From assembly GCA_902786925.1 (NCBI GenBank), contig CADAEK010000008.1, positions 1 through 64,000 on the forward strand: a stretch of DNA of 64,000 nucleotides. The letters run 5' to 3'. This DNA comes from an uncultured Bacteroidales bacterium. GTDB lineage: Bacteria > Bacteroidota > Bacteroidia > Bacteroidales > Bacteroidaceae. The notes below the pieces were generated by a model. That model did no database searches and was not told where the DNA came from. It worked only from the letters and a program-made list of their open reading frames with translations. The translations under genes were made by a program, and so were the position numbers. Numbering within the stretch: position 1 is the stretch's first letter; every line of letters begins with the position of its first letter. Positions 34,729-42,810 of the stretch are shown piece by piece.

Positions 34729-36177
34729 TTATTTCGTGATAGGCTTGTACTTGGGCACAAGGGTCTTCATGATGAGCCAGCCAATGAGGTAGGCTACGGC
34801 GCAGTAGCAGAAGACAATCATGTAGCCAGCAGGTTTGCCTGTGGCACCGAAGAACTGGAAGGCATCACCAAGATTGTCAGCATAGGTGAAGAGCATGCCT
34901 GAGCCTTTGTTGATGGCGAAGGAGCAGAGGCCGCCGAACATGGTGCCGATGCCGGTGATGGTGGCAATGGCTGACTTGGGGAACATGTCACCGATGGTGG
35001 AGTAGAGGTTGGCTGACCATGCCTGATGTCCTGCTCCTGCCAAGCCGATAATGACGCAGGGCCACCAAGGGGATACTTCTGCCAGGGGCTGTGCGAACAT
35101 GGCGAAGATGGGCAGGAAGGCGAAGATGAGCATGGCGCGCATACGGCCTGCATAGGGGTTCATGCCCATCTTCTCGACGAAGAGCTTGGGCAGGTAGCCA
35201 CCATAGATGGAGAGGAGGGTGACGATGAGGTAGAGCACGAAGATGAGTGCCTGTCCCATGCCGGAAGAGGAGGGGTAGCCAAGCTCGGAGAAGTAGGCTG
35301 GGGCCCAGAAGAGGAAGAACCACCACACGCCGTCGGTCATGAGTTTGCCAACGATGAAAGCCCAGGTCTGGCGGTATTTGAAGCAGTCGAGGAAGGAGAG
35401 CTTGATGTCGTCTTCGCTTGTCTGCGCTGCTGCGTCGTCGGCGGTGTCGTTCTTGTCTGACTCGATGTAGGCTAGTTCGGCTTTGTTGACGAACTTGCTC
35501 TCAGAGGGTGCGGAGTACATGAAGAGCCAAGCGCCTGCCCAAACGAAGCCGATGGCACCGATGATGATGAAGGCCATCTCCCAACCCATGTGCTCAGCGA
35601 GTACAGGAATGGTGAGGGGAGCGGCAAGGGCACCTACTGAGGCTCCTGCGTTGAAGATGGAGGTAGCATAGGCGCGGTCTTTCTTGGGGAAGAATTCGGC
35701 GGTCACCTTGATGGCTGCAGGGAAGTTGCCTGACTCGCCTGTGGCCAAAATGATACGGCAGGCGAGGAAGAGCCACACGCTGGTGGTGGAGATGACGAGG
35801 GCAAGGTCGGTGCCTTTCTCAACGGCTCGCAGAGCCTCGATGTCGGCTATGCCTGTGAGCTGCATAGTGGCCCATCCACAAGCTGCATGGAGGCATGCAC
35901 CGAGTGACCAGATGACGATGGCCCAGATGTAGCCTTTCTTGGTGCCCATCCAGTCGATGAACTTGCCTGCAAAGAGGGAGATGAAGGCATAGAAGATAGA
36001 GAACGTGGCGGTGATGTTGCCATAGTCGTTGTCGTTCCAATGGAAGTCGAGTGCGATGAAGTCTTTCCATGTGAGTGACAGCACCTGACGGTCCATGTAG
36101 TTGACCGTGGTGGCGAGGAAGAGCATCGCACAGATTGCCCAACGGTAGTTGGTCATTTTGTTAGCAGTAGTACTCAT
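34729..36177 (-). CDS. MFS transporter, hexuronate (ExuT)-like
   Basis: 482 residues, 12 membrane helices. The start RWAICAMLFLATTVNYMDRQ and the loop GKFIDWMGTKKGY match the anion:cation symporter family, in particular the hexuronate branch; CRIILATGESGNFPAAIKV and AEFFPKKDRAYATSIFNAGA are also typical. It probably imports galacturonate or glucuronate with protons. No metabolic gene adjoins it, though kduI is 25 kb away. Two long hydrophilic inserts (~110-130 and ~225-255) lie between helices. Confidence 0.85.
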   Translation of the reverse strand: MSTTANKMTNYRWAICAMLFLATTVNYMDRQVLSLTWKDFIALDFHWNDNDYGNITATFSIFYAFISLFAGKFIDWMGTKKGYIWAIVIWSLGACLHAACGWATMQLTGIADIEALRAVEKGTDLALVISTTSVWLFLACRIILATGESGNFPAAIKVTAEFFPKKDRAYATSIFNAGASVGALAAPLTIPVLAEHMGWEMAFIIIGAIGFVWAGAWLFMYSAPSESKFVNKAELAYIESDKNDTADDAAAQTSEDDIKLSFLDCFKYRQTWAFIVGKLMTDGVWWFFLFWAPAYFSELGYPSSSGMGQALIFVLYLIVTLLSIYGGYLPKLFVEKMGMNPYAGRMRAMLIFAFLPIFAMFAQPLAEVSPWWPCVIIGLAGAGHQAWSANLYSTIGDMFPKSAIATITGIGTMFGGLCSFAINKGSGMLFTYADNLGDAFQFFGATGKPAGYMIVFCYCAVAYLIGWLIMKTLVPKYKPITK

Positions 36178-36505
36178 AGTTTTTGGTATATTATAGGTAG
36201 TTATATTTCAATTAGGAATTGATAGTTGAGTGAAAAGTGAATAGTGAAAAGTGAATTTAAGACGGGAGTTGAAGGGGAAGTTAAAGGGGGAAGTTAACTC
36301 ACTTCGCTCGCGGAAGTTAAAAAAGACGATAGTTTGAGTGAGGAGTTAGGAATTAGGAGTTGTAGTTTAACTGTCCTGCTTCACATTCGTCTTGCGCGTA
36401 GCGCTTAACTTCTATTTTAACTTCTAATTTAACTTCGGTTATCTTCTATTTTAGCTCCCAATTATCAACTGTCAACTCTTTCCATTCTCACCTCGCTTCT
36501 TCCCC
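36178..36505. other. Gene-free low-complexity stretch with GAAGTTAA/TTAACTTC repeats
   Basis: No gene seen. GAAGTTAA-type words (36268-36320) face TTAACTTC-type words (36405-36440), so the two halves could pair loosely. It separates two minus-strand genes and would contain the MFS promoter, but no complete promoter match was found. Confidence 0.6.
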
Positions 36506-36892
36506 CTAAACAAGGGGGATTGATGGGGCTTCTTCTCTTTCCACTTGAATCTCTACGCCTGCGCCTTGGCAGTCGGCTCCCATGGGTGGGTTTTCCTTGA
36601 GCAGGGTGAGGTGGACTGATTGGGCGGCTGGGTGCTCGGCAAGGATGGCGCGGGCAATGCGACCTGCTACGTGCTCAAGCAGCTGGGAGGGTAGGGCCAT
36701 CTCGCGCTGGATGATGGTGAAGAGGTCGGCATAGGAAATGGTGCCTGCAAGGTCATCTTGCTGGAGGGCACGCGTGAAGTCGGTGTCTACTTCAAGGTTG
36801 ATGATGAAGTAGGCGCCTACTTTCCGCTCTTGTTCCATCACGCCGTGATAGGCAAAGAGCCGCAGCTGACGAATGATGACTTTATGGCTCAT
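36506..36892 (-). CDS. folB: Dihydroneopterin aldolase
   Basis: 128 residues. RLFAYHGVMEQERKVGAYF holds the usual start and catalytic-region Glu; SYADLFTIIQREM and LLEHVAGRIA follow, with the lysine in LTLLKENPPMG. It cleaves 7,8-dihydroneopterin in folate synthesis. Its start overlaps the end of the upstream gene by 11 bp, so they are coupled. Confidence 0.94.
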   Translation of the reverse strand: MSHKVIIRQLRLFAYHGVMEQERKVGAYFIINLEVDTDFTRALQQDDLAGTISYADLFTIIQREMALPSQLLEHVAGRIARAILAEHPAAQSVHLTLLKENPPMGADCQGAGVEIQVEREEAPSIPLV

Positions 36893-37616
36893 CGTTCAGC
36901 TCGTCTGTGTCGTCGGTGATGTCTGACGCATCGGGTGAGACGGTGTATTTCTTGAGTGCTCGCGCCACACCATTGGTCCAGGTGTTGATGTTCTCGTCGT
37001 CGAGCTGCAAGGAACTGATGAGCTTGATGACATGGTTGAGTGGCATGCGGTAGCGGAGCACACCGCTGATGAGCTTGGCGTAGTTCCAGTATTCTTTGTT
37101 GAAGCGCTCGGACAGACCCTCGACCGTGGTCTTGTAGCCTCGACGATTGACGAAGGTGAAGTCGTAGCGCTTGGTGCCGTCTTCGTTGACGTGCTTGATG
37201 ATGAAGCCTTTGGTGACGGTTTTCGGCAGAGCAATGCCGTCCTCATCGTCGAGCACACCTGTGAAGATTTCGTAGGGGTAGCCATCGAGCAGTCCTACAA
37301 ATGCAACCCATTTCTCTTTCTTGTTCTGGAACTTCACGACGTCGCACTCAAGACTGACGGGACGCTTCTCTGTGATTTCAAACTGAGGACGGAAAGAGTA
37401 TATTTCGCCTTCAAGAAGTGAGAGCAGTTCCTGGCAGTCGGGATTGGCCAAGGGGGCTTTTTCTGCATTCTCGCCATTGCTTGTGGCTCCATTGGCAGCA
37501 CCGTTGGCATGGGCTGCTTGAGCCGTGTAGCAGGCAAGCGCATTCTTCAAACGTTCCTCTCCGAAGTCTGCTAGTAGCCGCAGAATCGCTGTGGATAATG
37601 TAGGAATGGATGACAT
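36882..37616 (-). CDS. Standalone copy of the ribonucleotide reductase (NrdJ-type) C-terminal domain
   Basis: 244 residues. After an N-terminal helix and an Ala/Asn-rich linker, residues ~80-225 (LECDVVKFQNKKEKWVAFVG, LDGYPYEIFTG, LSERFNKEYWNYAKLISG, INTWTNGVARALKKYT) match the segment that precedes the zinc tail in the long B12-dependent ribonucleotide reductases of Bacteroidetes. The reductase core (radical and cysteine site) is missing, and so is the CxxC tail; an acidic DITDDTDELNDEP end replaces it. I infer a regulatory or assembly role for the reductase, or a relic. The 11-bp overlap with folB indicates translational coupling. A -7-like CAAAGGTA is at 37658-37665. Confidence 0.6.
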   Translation of the reverse strand: MSSIPTLSTAILRLLADFGEERLKNALACYTAQAAHANGAANGATSNGENAEKAPLANPDCQELLSLLEGEIYSFRPQFEITEKRPVSLECDVVKFQNKKEKWVAFVGLLDGYPYEIFTGVLDDEDGIALPKTVTKGFIIKHVNEDGTKRYDFTFVNRRGYKTTVEGLSERFNKEYWNYAKLISGVLRYRMPLNHVIKLISSLQLDDENINTWTNGVARALKKYTVSPDASDITDDTDELNDEP

Positions 37617-37759
37617 ATGAGGTTTTGTTTTATTACTATAGAATTGTTAAGTATGGGCAAAGGTAGATAAAAAAAGTGAAAAGTGGCGGCATGAGCCGAA
37701 AAAAAACGCCGAAAATGCTTATCTTTGTCCAGTTGTAGATTGTAATAAATAGAAAAGAC

Positions 37760-38503
37760 ATGGAGACATCTATCGTGACAAGACGGACTATCCGTAAGTA
37801 TAAGCAGGAGGATATCCCTGCTGAGAAGTTGGATGCGATGCTGTATCAGGCTTCGCGTGCTGCCACTATGGGCAACATGCAGCTGTATAGCGTGGTGGTG
37901 ACTCGTTCGGCCGAGATGAAGGAGAAGCTCTCTCCTCTGCACTTTAATCAGCCTATGGTGAAGGGTGCACCAGTGGTGCTCACGTTTTGTGCTGACTTTA
38001 ACCGATTCACGAAGTGGTGCGAGCTGCGCAATGCTCAGCCTGGATATGACAATGTGCTGTCGTGGCTGAATGCGGTGAGCGACACGCTCTTGTATGTGCA
38101 GGCGTTCTGCTCTTTGGCCGAGGCTGCGGGGTATGGCACTTGCTATCTGGGCACTACGTTGTATAATCCTCAGGGCATCATCGACCTGCTGAAACTGCCT
38201 AAACTCACGTTCCCTGTGGCTACGATCACAGTGGGCGTGCCTGACGAGTGTCCTGAACAGCCTGACCGCTTGCCTCATTTGGCTTATATCCACGAGGAGA
38301 CGTATCAGGACTATACGCCTAATCAGCTGGATATTATCTATTATCTGAAGGAACAACTGGAGGAAAACCAGAAGTTTGTGGAGGTGAACAAGAAGGAGAA
38401 CTTGGCACAGGTGTTTACGGATTGTCGCTACACGAAGAAGGATAATGAGGCGATGTCGGAAGGATTGCTGGCAGCACTGAAAGCGCAGGGCTTTCTTCGT
38501 TGA
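37760..38503 (+). CDS. Nitroreductase family flavoprotein (NfsA/FRP-like)
   Basis: 247 residues. TRRTIRKYKQEDIPAEKLD at the start and the central VQAFCSLAEAAGYGTCYLGT match the FMN-dependent NfsA/Frp group, which reduces nitroaromatics, quinones or flavins with NADPH. The natural substrate is not readable. A -7-like TATCTTTG lies at 37720-37727, and a strong terminator follows at 38605. Confidence 0.88.
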   Translation: METSIVTRRTIRKYKQEDIPAEKLDAMLYQASRAATMGNMQLYSVVVTRSAEMKEKLSPLHFNQPMVKGAPVVLTFCADFNRFTKWCELRNAQPGYDNVLSWLNAVSDTLLYVQAFCSLAEAAGYGTCYLGTTLYNPQGIIDLLKLPKLTFPVATITVGVPDECPEQPDRLPHLAYIHEETYQDYTPNQLDIIYYLKEQLEENQKFVEVNKKENLAQVFTDCRYTKKDNEAMSEGLLAALKAQGFLR

Positions 38504-38604
38504 ATGGTGAATGGTGATTTGTTTTTCCTTTCAACGAGGCTTGATGCTATAGATTTCGATTGATGCTGTTGCTTCCCCAAAGAACAGTCTATATAAAAAA
38601 TAGT

Positions 38605-38642
38605 GAGGGGGTAAGTGTCACCACGACACGCCCCCTCTTTTT
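38605..38642 (+). terminator. Terminator after the nitroreductase gene
   Basis: GAGGGGG (38605-38611) pairs with CCCCCTC (38631-38637), with an inner GTGTC/GACAC stem, then TTTTTG. Confidence 0.85.
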
Positions 38643-38708
38643 GAGCATAAGGTAAAAAGTAAAATTATAGGTTAAGTCAGTATTATTTTTCGTTACAATT
38701 CTCTTGCG

Positions 38709-40133
38709 CTAACCTCTGCTGGAGGCTTGCAGTATTTCTTGTAGTTCTGTCACGTCTTGGCGTATCTGGTCATCCACTTCCATCATGTCTTTAATCTGTC
38801 GGATAGCATGAATCACTGTAGCATGATTGCGATTGCCGATGTTGACACCTATCTGCACATGTGACTTTCCTGTGAACTGATTGGAGAGGTACATGGCAAC
38901 TTGACGAGCATACGCTATCTTCTGAGTACGAGCGCGTGAGTCCAATTGGCTCAACTTAAGGTTGAAGTGGTCGCACACGCATTGCTTGACTTCGTCGATG
39001 GTGATGGTGTGCTCGGTCTTCTCTACGAAGCGTGGCATGACTTTCTGCACCAAGCTCATGTTGATGCCGCAGTTGTACACTACTGAGTAGGCCATGAGTG
39101 AGTTGATGATGCCTTCGAGATCGCGCACGCTATCATCTACATTCTCAGAGATAAACTTGAGCACGTTAGAAGGAATCTTCAGGCCTTCTTTTTCTACCTT
39201 GGCAGAGATGATGTCAAGACGCAAGTTCTGTGTAGGTTTCTCGATTTCTGCCTGCATGCCCCACTTGAAGCGTGTGAGCAGGCGGTCTTCCAGGTCTTTG
39301 ATGGCGATAGGAGGACGATCGGCAGAAAGGATAATCTGCTTGCCGTTGATGTGCAGGTGATTGAAGATGTGGAAGAAGGTGTTCTGGGTTTTTGCTTTGC
39401 CAGAAAGTTCCTGCACGTCGTCGAGAATGAGCACGTCAATGGATTGGTAGAAGCGGATGAACTCGTTCAACTTGTTCTTGATGACTGCATCTGAATATTG
39501 TACGCTGAAGAGGTGGGCGGAGAGGTAAAGCACACGCATTTGTGGGTGCTCCTCCTTAATGCGCCAGCCAATGGCGTTAATCAGGTGGGTCTTGCCGCAT
39601 CCGGATGGACCATATACGAAGAAGGGGTTGAATGTCTGGGCAGGGTGCTTGGCAATAGATTCGCCTACAGAACGCGCCAGACGATTGCTTTCGCCTTCGA
39701 GGTAATTGCTGAATTTGTAGTGTGGATAGAGCTGAGAGTCGAGGTCCTGCACCTGTGGAGCTGTCACATCGTCGGGCGATGTGCGTGCATCGGTGCGTGG
39801 CTCGCCATTCATAGGTTTGGGAGCCATGTCTGTGCTGCGCTCTCTCACTAATCCGCCGCGCGTTGTCTTCACCACCGACACATTATAATATAGTTCCTTG
39901 ACGCTGGAACCGAAGACACGCTTGAAGGTAGCTGCCATGAGTGGCAGGAAGTTATCTTCCAACAACTTCTTGACCCATTCGCTAGGTACATTGAGTATCA
40001 GTTTGCCATCTTCGAAGCTGTGAAGCTCGACGAAAGCAAATGACGCCGCGAATTGCTGAGGGGAGATGTTGTCTCGAATAATGCCGAGGCATTTCTCCCA
40101 CAAGAGTTGTGGATTTTCTTCTATTTCTACCAT
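38709..40133 (-). CDS. dnaA: Chromosomal replication initiator DnaA
   Basis: 474 residues. Domain I (~1-80: LLWEKCLGIIRDNISPQQF), a variable linker, AAA+ domain III with Walker A GPSGCGKTHLINAIGW and Walker B DVLILDDVQEL, and domain IV with the DNA-binding signature RNHATVIHAIRQI. ATP-bound DnaA opens the origin. Its neighbours here are not the usual dnaN/recF, and no DnaA-box cluster was seen close by. Confidence 0.97.
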   Translation of the reverse strand: MVEIEENPQLLWEKCLGIIRDNISPQQFAASFAFVELHSFEDGKLILNVPSEWVKKLLEDNFLPLMAATFKRVFGSSVKELYYNVSVVKTTRGGLVRERSTDMAPKPMNGEPRTDARTSPDDVTAPQVQDLDSQLYPHYKFSNYLEGESNRLARSVGESIAKHPAQTFNPFFVYGPSGCGKTHLINAIGWRIKEEHPQMRVLYLSAHLFSVQYSDAVIKNKLNEFIRFYQSIDVLILDDVQELSGKAKTQNTFFHIFNHLHINGKQIILSADRPPIAIKDLEDRLLTRFKWGMQAEIEKPTQNLRLDIISAKVEKEGLKIPSNVLKFISENVDDSVRDLEGIINSLMAYSVVYNCGINMSLVQKVMPRFVEKTEHTITIDEVKQCVCDHFNLKLSQLDSRARTQKIAYARQVAMYLSNQFTGKSHVQIGVNIGNRNHATVIHAIRQIKDMMEVDDQIRQDVTELQEILQASSRG

Positions 40134-40164
40134 ATCGGATTCAGAGGTGTAACTCTAACGATTG

Positions 40165-40195
40165 CAAAGTTCGTCCTTTTTTTTGAAATAGCAAA
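40165..40195 (-). promoter_or_regulatory. Probable promoter of dnaA
   Basis: On the minus strand: TTTG (40192-40195), 19-nt spacer, GAACTTTG (40165-40172), one mismatch from TAnnTTTG. The leader would be about 25 nt. The rest of the gap to 40494 is AT-rich with no gene; I found no TTATCCACA-type DnaA boxes in it. Confidence 0.6.
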
Positions 40196-40494
40196 ATTTC
40201 TTTTTTGATGTGTTTTTAATGGACGAATAAAATCCTCTTTTTTTCAATCACTTACGTTTGCTAAGTTTTGTAACGTATTGATTCTTCTTGTTTTTCTTCT
40301 ATTAGTTGATTATCAGTCAATTGTCAAATTGTTCCATGTGTGAAACAATAGGTGCATATTTTTTTATTGTCAAGCCTAAATGGTTGTCTTTTATAGGATT
40401 CCTATCTCTTCCGAACGGCTTCCAGATAACTTGTTTGCTTTTTAAACAAAATTCAAATAAGAACCTTACTTAACATTTCATTTTCGCCCTCTTT

Positions 40495-41406
40495 TTACCT
40501 GTCTTTTTTGCCGAAAAGCGAGAAATGAACGTAGCGTTTTGGGTGCAGTCGGAAGTCCTCCAGCAGGCGTGAAGAGTTGATCATGGTGGAGTCGAGATGC
40601 AGGACGATGGAGTTGTCGTTCATCAGCATGCCGAGCGAGGTGTTCTTGTCGTTCATGGCTGTGCTGATTCGGAATGTCATGTCTTGCAGGTTTCCTAATG
40701 TGGCATCTGCTTTTGTAGCCATGCCTACCAAGTCTATCTGGTTGAGGTTGGCTGTGGTGGTTTCCATATTGGTGCAGATGTTGTTGGTCTTAGCCATGAG
40801 TTGTGGCATGTCTTTCAGCAGCCCATTGATTTGGGTGGTGGTGACTTTCAGCTCTTCTGAGAGGTCTGCCATGTTGTGCATGGATGTGGCAAGGGCAGGG
40901 TCGTTTGACAGGGTGTTGAGTGCTGTCAAGATAGAGTCCACTTTGGGCAATAGGGCTTGCATCTGTGGAATCATGCCACCTGCTGCCGACATGAGGTCTG
41001 TCATAGGAGCACCTTGAAGGGTGTCACCTGGCTGGAGGGTTTCGTCGGGGTTGGTGCCTAACTTGAGGTTCATTGTGGCATTGCCCAACATCTCTTTGGT
41101 CATATAGACGCTGGTGCCTTTGGGCAGGTGGAAGTTGGGGTTGATAGTGATTTCCACCAGCATGTTCTGTTTGGCGGCATTGAATGAGATCGCTTTAACG
41201 GTGCCTACTTTCATGCCGTTGGCACGCACGTCTGATGCTGTGGGCATGCCTTGTACGTCGGCTATCTCCACGAAGTAGGATACTTCATCGTTGAAGAGTT
41301 TCAAACCTTTAAGGAAGATGATGCCTACATAGATGAGTACTGCGGAAAGGATTGCCACCAGGGCTATCTTGATTTCTTTACTGATTTTCATAGTTTTATT
41401 GTTCAA
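40495..41406 (-). CDS. MCE-domain lipid-transport protein (MlaD-like)
   Basis: 303 residues. One N-terminal membrane helix (KIALVAILSAVLIYVGIIFL) is followed by an MCE domain (~38-115: GLKLFNDEVSYFVEIADVQG, VRANGMKVGTVKAI) and a helical tail. Proteins of this kind bind phospholipid in the periplasm as the solute part of an ABC-type Mla system. The MlaE and MlaF partners are not in the window. Start may be ATG 41406 or, past the amidase stop, ATG 41391 (MKISKEIK). Confidence 0.85.
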   Translation of the reverse strand: MNNKTMKISKEIKIALVAILSAVLIYVGIIFLKGLKLFNDEVSYFVEIADVQGMPTASDVRANGMKVGTVKAISFNAAKQNMLVEITINPNFHLPKGTSVYMTKEMLGNATMNLKLGTNPDETLQPGDTLQGAPMTDLMSAAGGMIPQMQALLPKVDSILTALNTLSNDPALATSMHNMADLSEELKVTTTQINGLLKDMPQLMAKTNNICTNMETTTANLNQIDLVGMATKADATLGNLQDMTFRISTAMNDKNTSLGMLMNDNSIVLHLDSTMINSSRLLEDFRLHPKRYVHFSLFGKKDR

Positions 41407-42556
41407 ATGTTACAATGAATGCTTGGGGAAATTTGTCTATGATGGATTGACGCAGGCGTTTGGCTTCCTCCAGGGTGGTGGCGGAGCCGTAGGTGTAGGT
41501 GTAGCGCCCGTTTTGCTGGTGCATCTCGCAGGCAATTCCTTTGAACTGCTTGTCGTTGGGACGCAACTTGGTGCTGCCTGCAAGCACTTGCACTTTGTAC
41601 ACTGTCTGTTTCTCTGTGTTGGCGGAGGCGCTGCTCTTGGTGTTGTCTGTTGCGGGGATAGGGGCCGCAGCAGGGGCCTCGGCTTCAGCAGGTGCAGTGT
41701 CAGCAGGTGTTTCCTTATCTTGTTTGTCTGCTTTTTTCTCTTTGGTGTCGGGTGTGGGTTTCTCCAGTTTTGACTCACGTCCTGTTTGCTGTGCTTTGTA
41801 CCTCACAATGGCGTTATAGATGCTCTTGGCCATGGCCTGTCTGCCTGATGTGGACATGAGGAACTGCTCTTCGGCAGGGGTGGAGATGTAGCCTACTTCC
41901 AGCAGGACGCTAGGCATATAAGTGAGGCGAAGCACGGCCAAATTGGCTTGCAGCACACCCATATCGTTTCGCCCACCTGTGCGTACCATTTCGCCTTGCA
42001 CGAGTTTGGCGAAGTTGACGCTCTCTTTCATGTCATGGTCTTGCATGAGCTCGAACATGATGTTGCTTTCGGGCGATGGGTTGTAGTCGTATTTCTTTGC
42101 AGCCTCGCCTTCCAGAGCTATCACGGAGTTCTCTCGCTTCTCTACTGCCAGATTGGTGGCGGCTGTGCGGAGGCACAATGAGTAGGACTGCACGCCCATG
42201 GCTTTGCGGGCATTTTTTGGAAGGGCGTTGGTGTGTATGCTGACGAAGAGGTTTGCCTTGGCCTTGTTAGCAATTTCGGCACGTCGTCCTAATTCAACAA
42301 ATACATCGGTGCTGCGCGTATAGACAAGGGACACGTCGGGACAATTTGCTTTCAGCAAGCGTCCTACTTCGAGCGTGATGCCCAAGTTGATGTCTTTTTC
42401 TCGGTTTTTGGGTGAAGAGCCTATGGCGCCAGGGTCTTTGCCACCATGGCCCGCATCGAGCACTACCACAAACTTGTTGCCATCAGTCATGGCAGACAGG
42501 GGTAATGCAAAGAGCATGGTTCCTATATATAGAATAATGTGTAAAAGTTTTCTCAT
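41396..42556 (-). CDS. N-acetylmuramoyl-L-alanine amidase with SPOR domain
   Basis: 386 residues. Signal peptide (LLHIILYIGTMLFALPLSAM), Amidase_3 domain at ~27-245 with zinc ligands in VLDAGHGGKDPG and SIHTNALP and the catalytic Glu in LLEVGYISTP. An Ala/Pro/Lys-rich linker follows, and a C-terminal SPOR domain (VYKVQVLAGSTKLRPND to the end), which binds denuded peptidoglycan at the septum. It cleaves the sugar-peptide bond of murein during cell separation. It overlaps the MCE gene by up to 11 bp. Confidence 0.92.
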   Translation of the reverse strand: MRKLLHIILYIGTMLFALPLSAMTDGNKFVVVLDAGHGGKDPGAIGSSPKNREKDINLGITLEVGRLLKANCPDVSLVYTRSTDVFVELGRRAEIANKAKANLFVSIHTNALPKNARKAMGVQSYSLCLRTAATNLAVEKRENSVIALEGEAAKKYDYNPSPESNIMFELMQDHDMKESVNFAKLVQGEMVRTGGRNDMGVLQANLAVLRLTYMPSVLLEVGYISTPAEEQFLMSTSGRQAMAKSIYNAIVRYKAQQTGRESKLEKPTPDTKEKKADKQDKETPADTAPAEAEAPAAAPIPATDNTKSSASANTEKQTVYKVQVLAGSTKLRPNDKQFKGIACEMHQQNGRYTYTYGSATTLEEAKRLRQSIIDKFPQAFIVTFEQ

Positions 42557-42613
42557 ATGCGCATGAAATCAGTGGCAAAGATACGAATAATCAGCAGAAT
42601 TACCCATGAAATA

Positions 42614-42646
42614 GGAAAAAGAATATCAATATGATATTCTTTTTCC
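42614..42646 (-). terminator. Terminator hairpin in the 3' UTR of the TonB receptor gene
   Basis: GGAAAAAGAATATCA (42614-42628) and its complement (42632-42646) form a perfect 15-bp stem with a 3-nt loop. It lies 165 bp past the receptor's stop on the minus strand. Confidence 0.7.
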
Positions 42647-42724
42647 GTTTGATGCACCTTTATTGGCGCTTGTCGTCGTCACAGCGAGGGCAAGAAGGGT
42701 GCGTTTGGGATGCTTATTCGTAGG

Positions 42725-42803
42725 TTACGAACAATTATTCATAACTTACGAACAATTATTCAAAAGTTGCGAATAATTATTCCAAACTTATGAACAACTC
42801 CGT
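42725..42803. repeat. 21-bp tandem repeat, 4 units, in the 3' UTR of the TonB receptor gene
   Basis: Units begin at 42725, 42746, 42767 and 42788, each starting TTACGAA-, TTGCGAA- or TTATGAA- and most continuing CAATTATTC. The period is exactly 21 bp, and the array ends about 10 bp before the receptor's stop codon. Confidence 0.9.
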
Positions 42804-42810
42804 TGTAGGA

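Noticed and set aside
34417-34792. Two overlapping plus-strand frames in the gene-free region before the MFS gene
   Set aside because: Low-complexity translation, no promoter, and they run through the MFS terminator hairpin.
37590-37600. TGTGGATAA, a DnaA-box-like word
   Set aside because: Single copy inside the start of the NrdJ-tail-like gene, with no further boxes around it.
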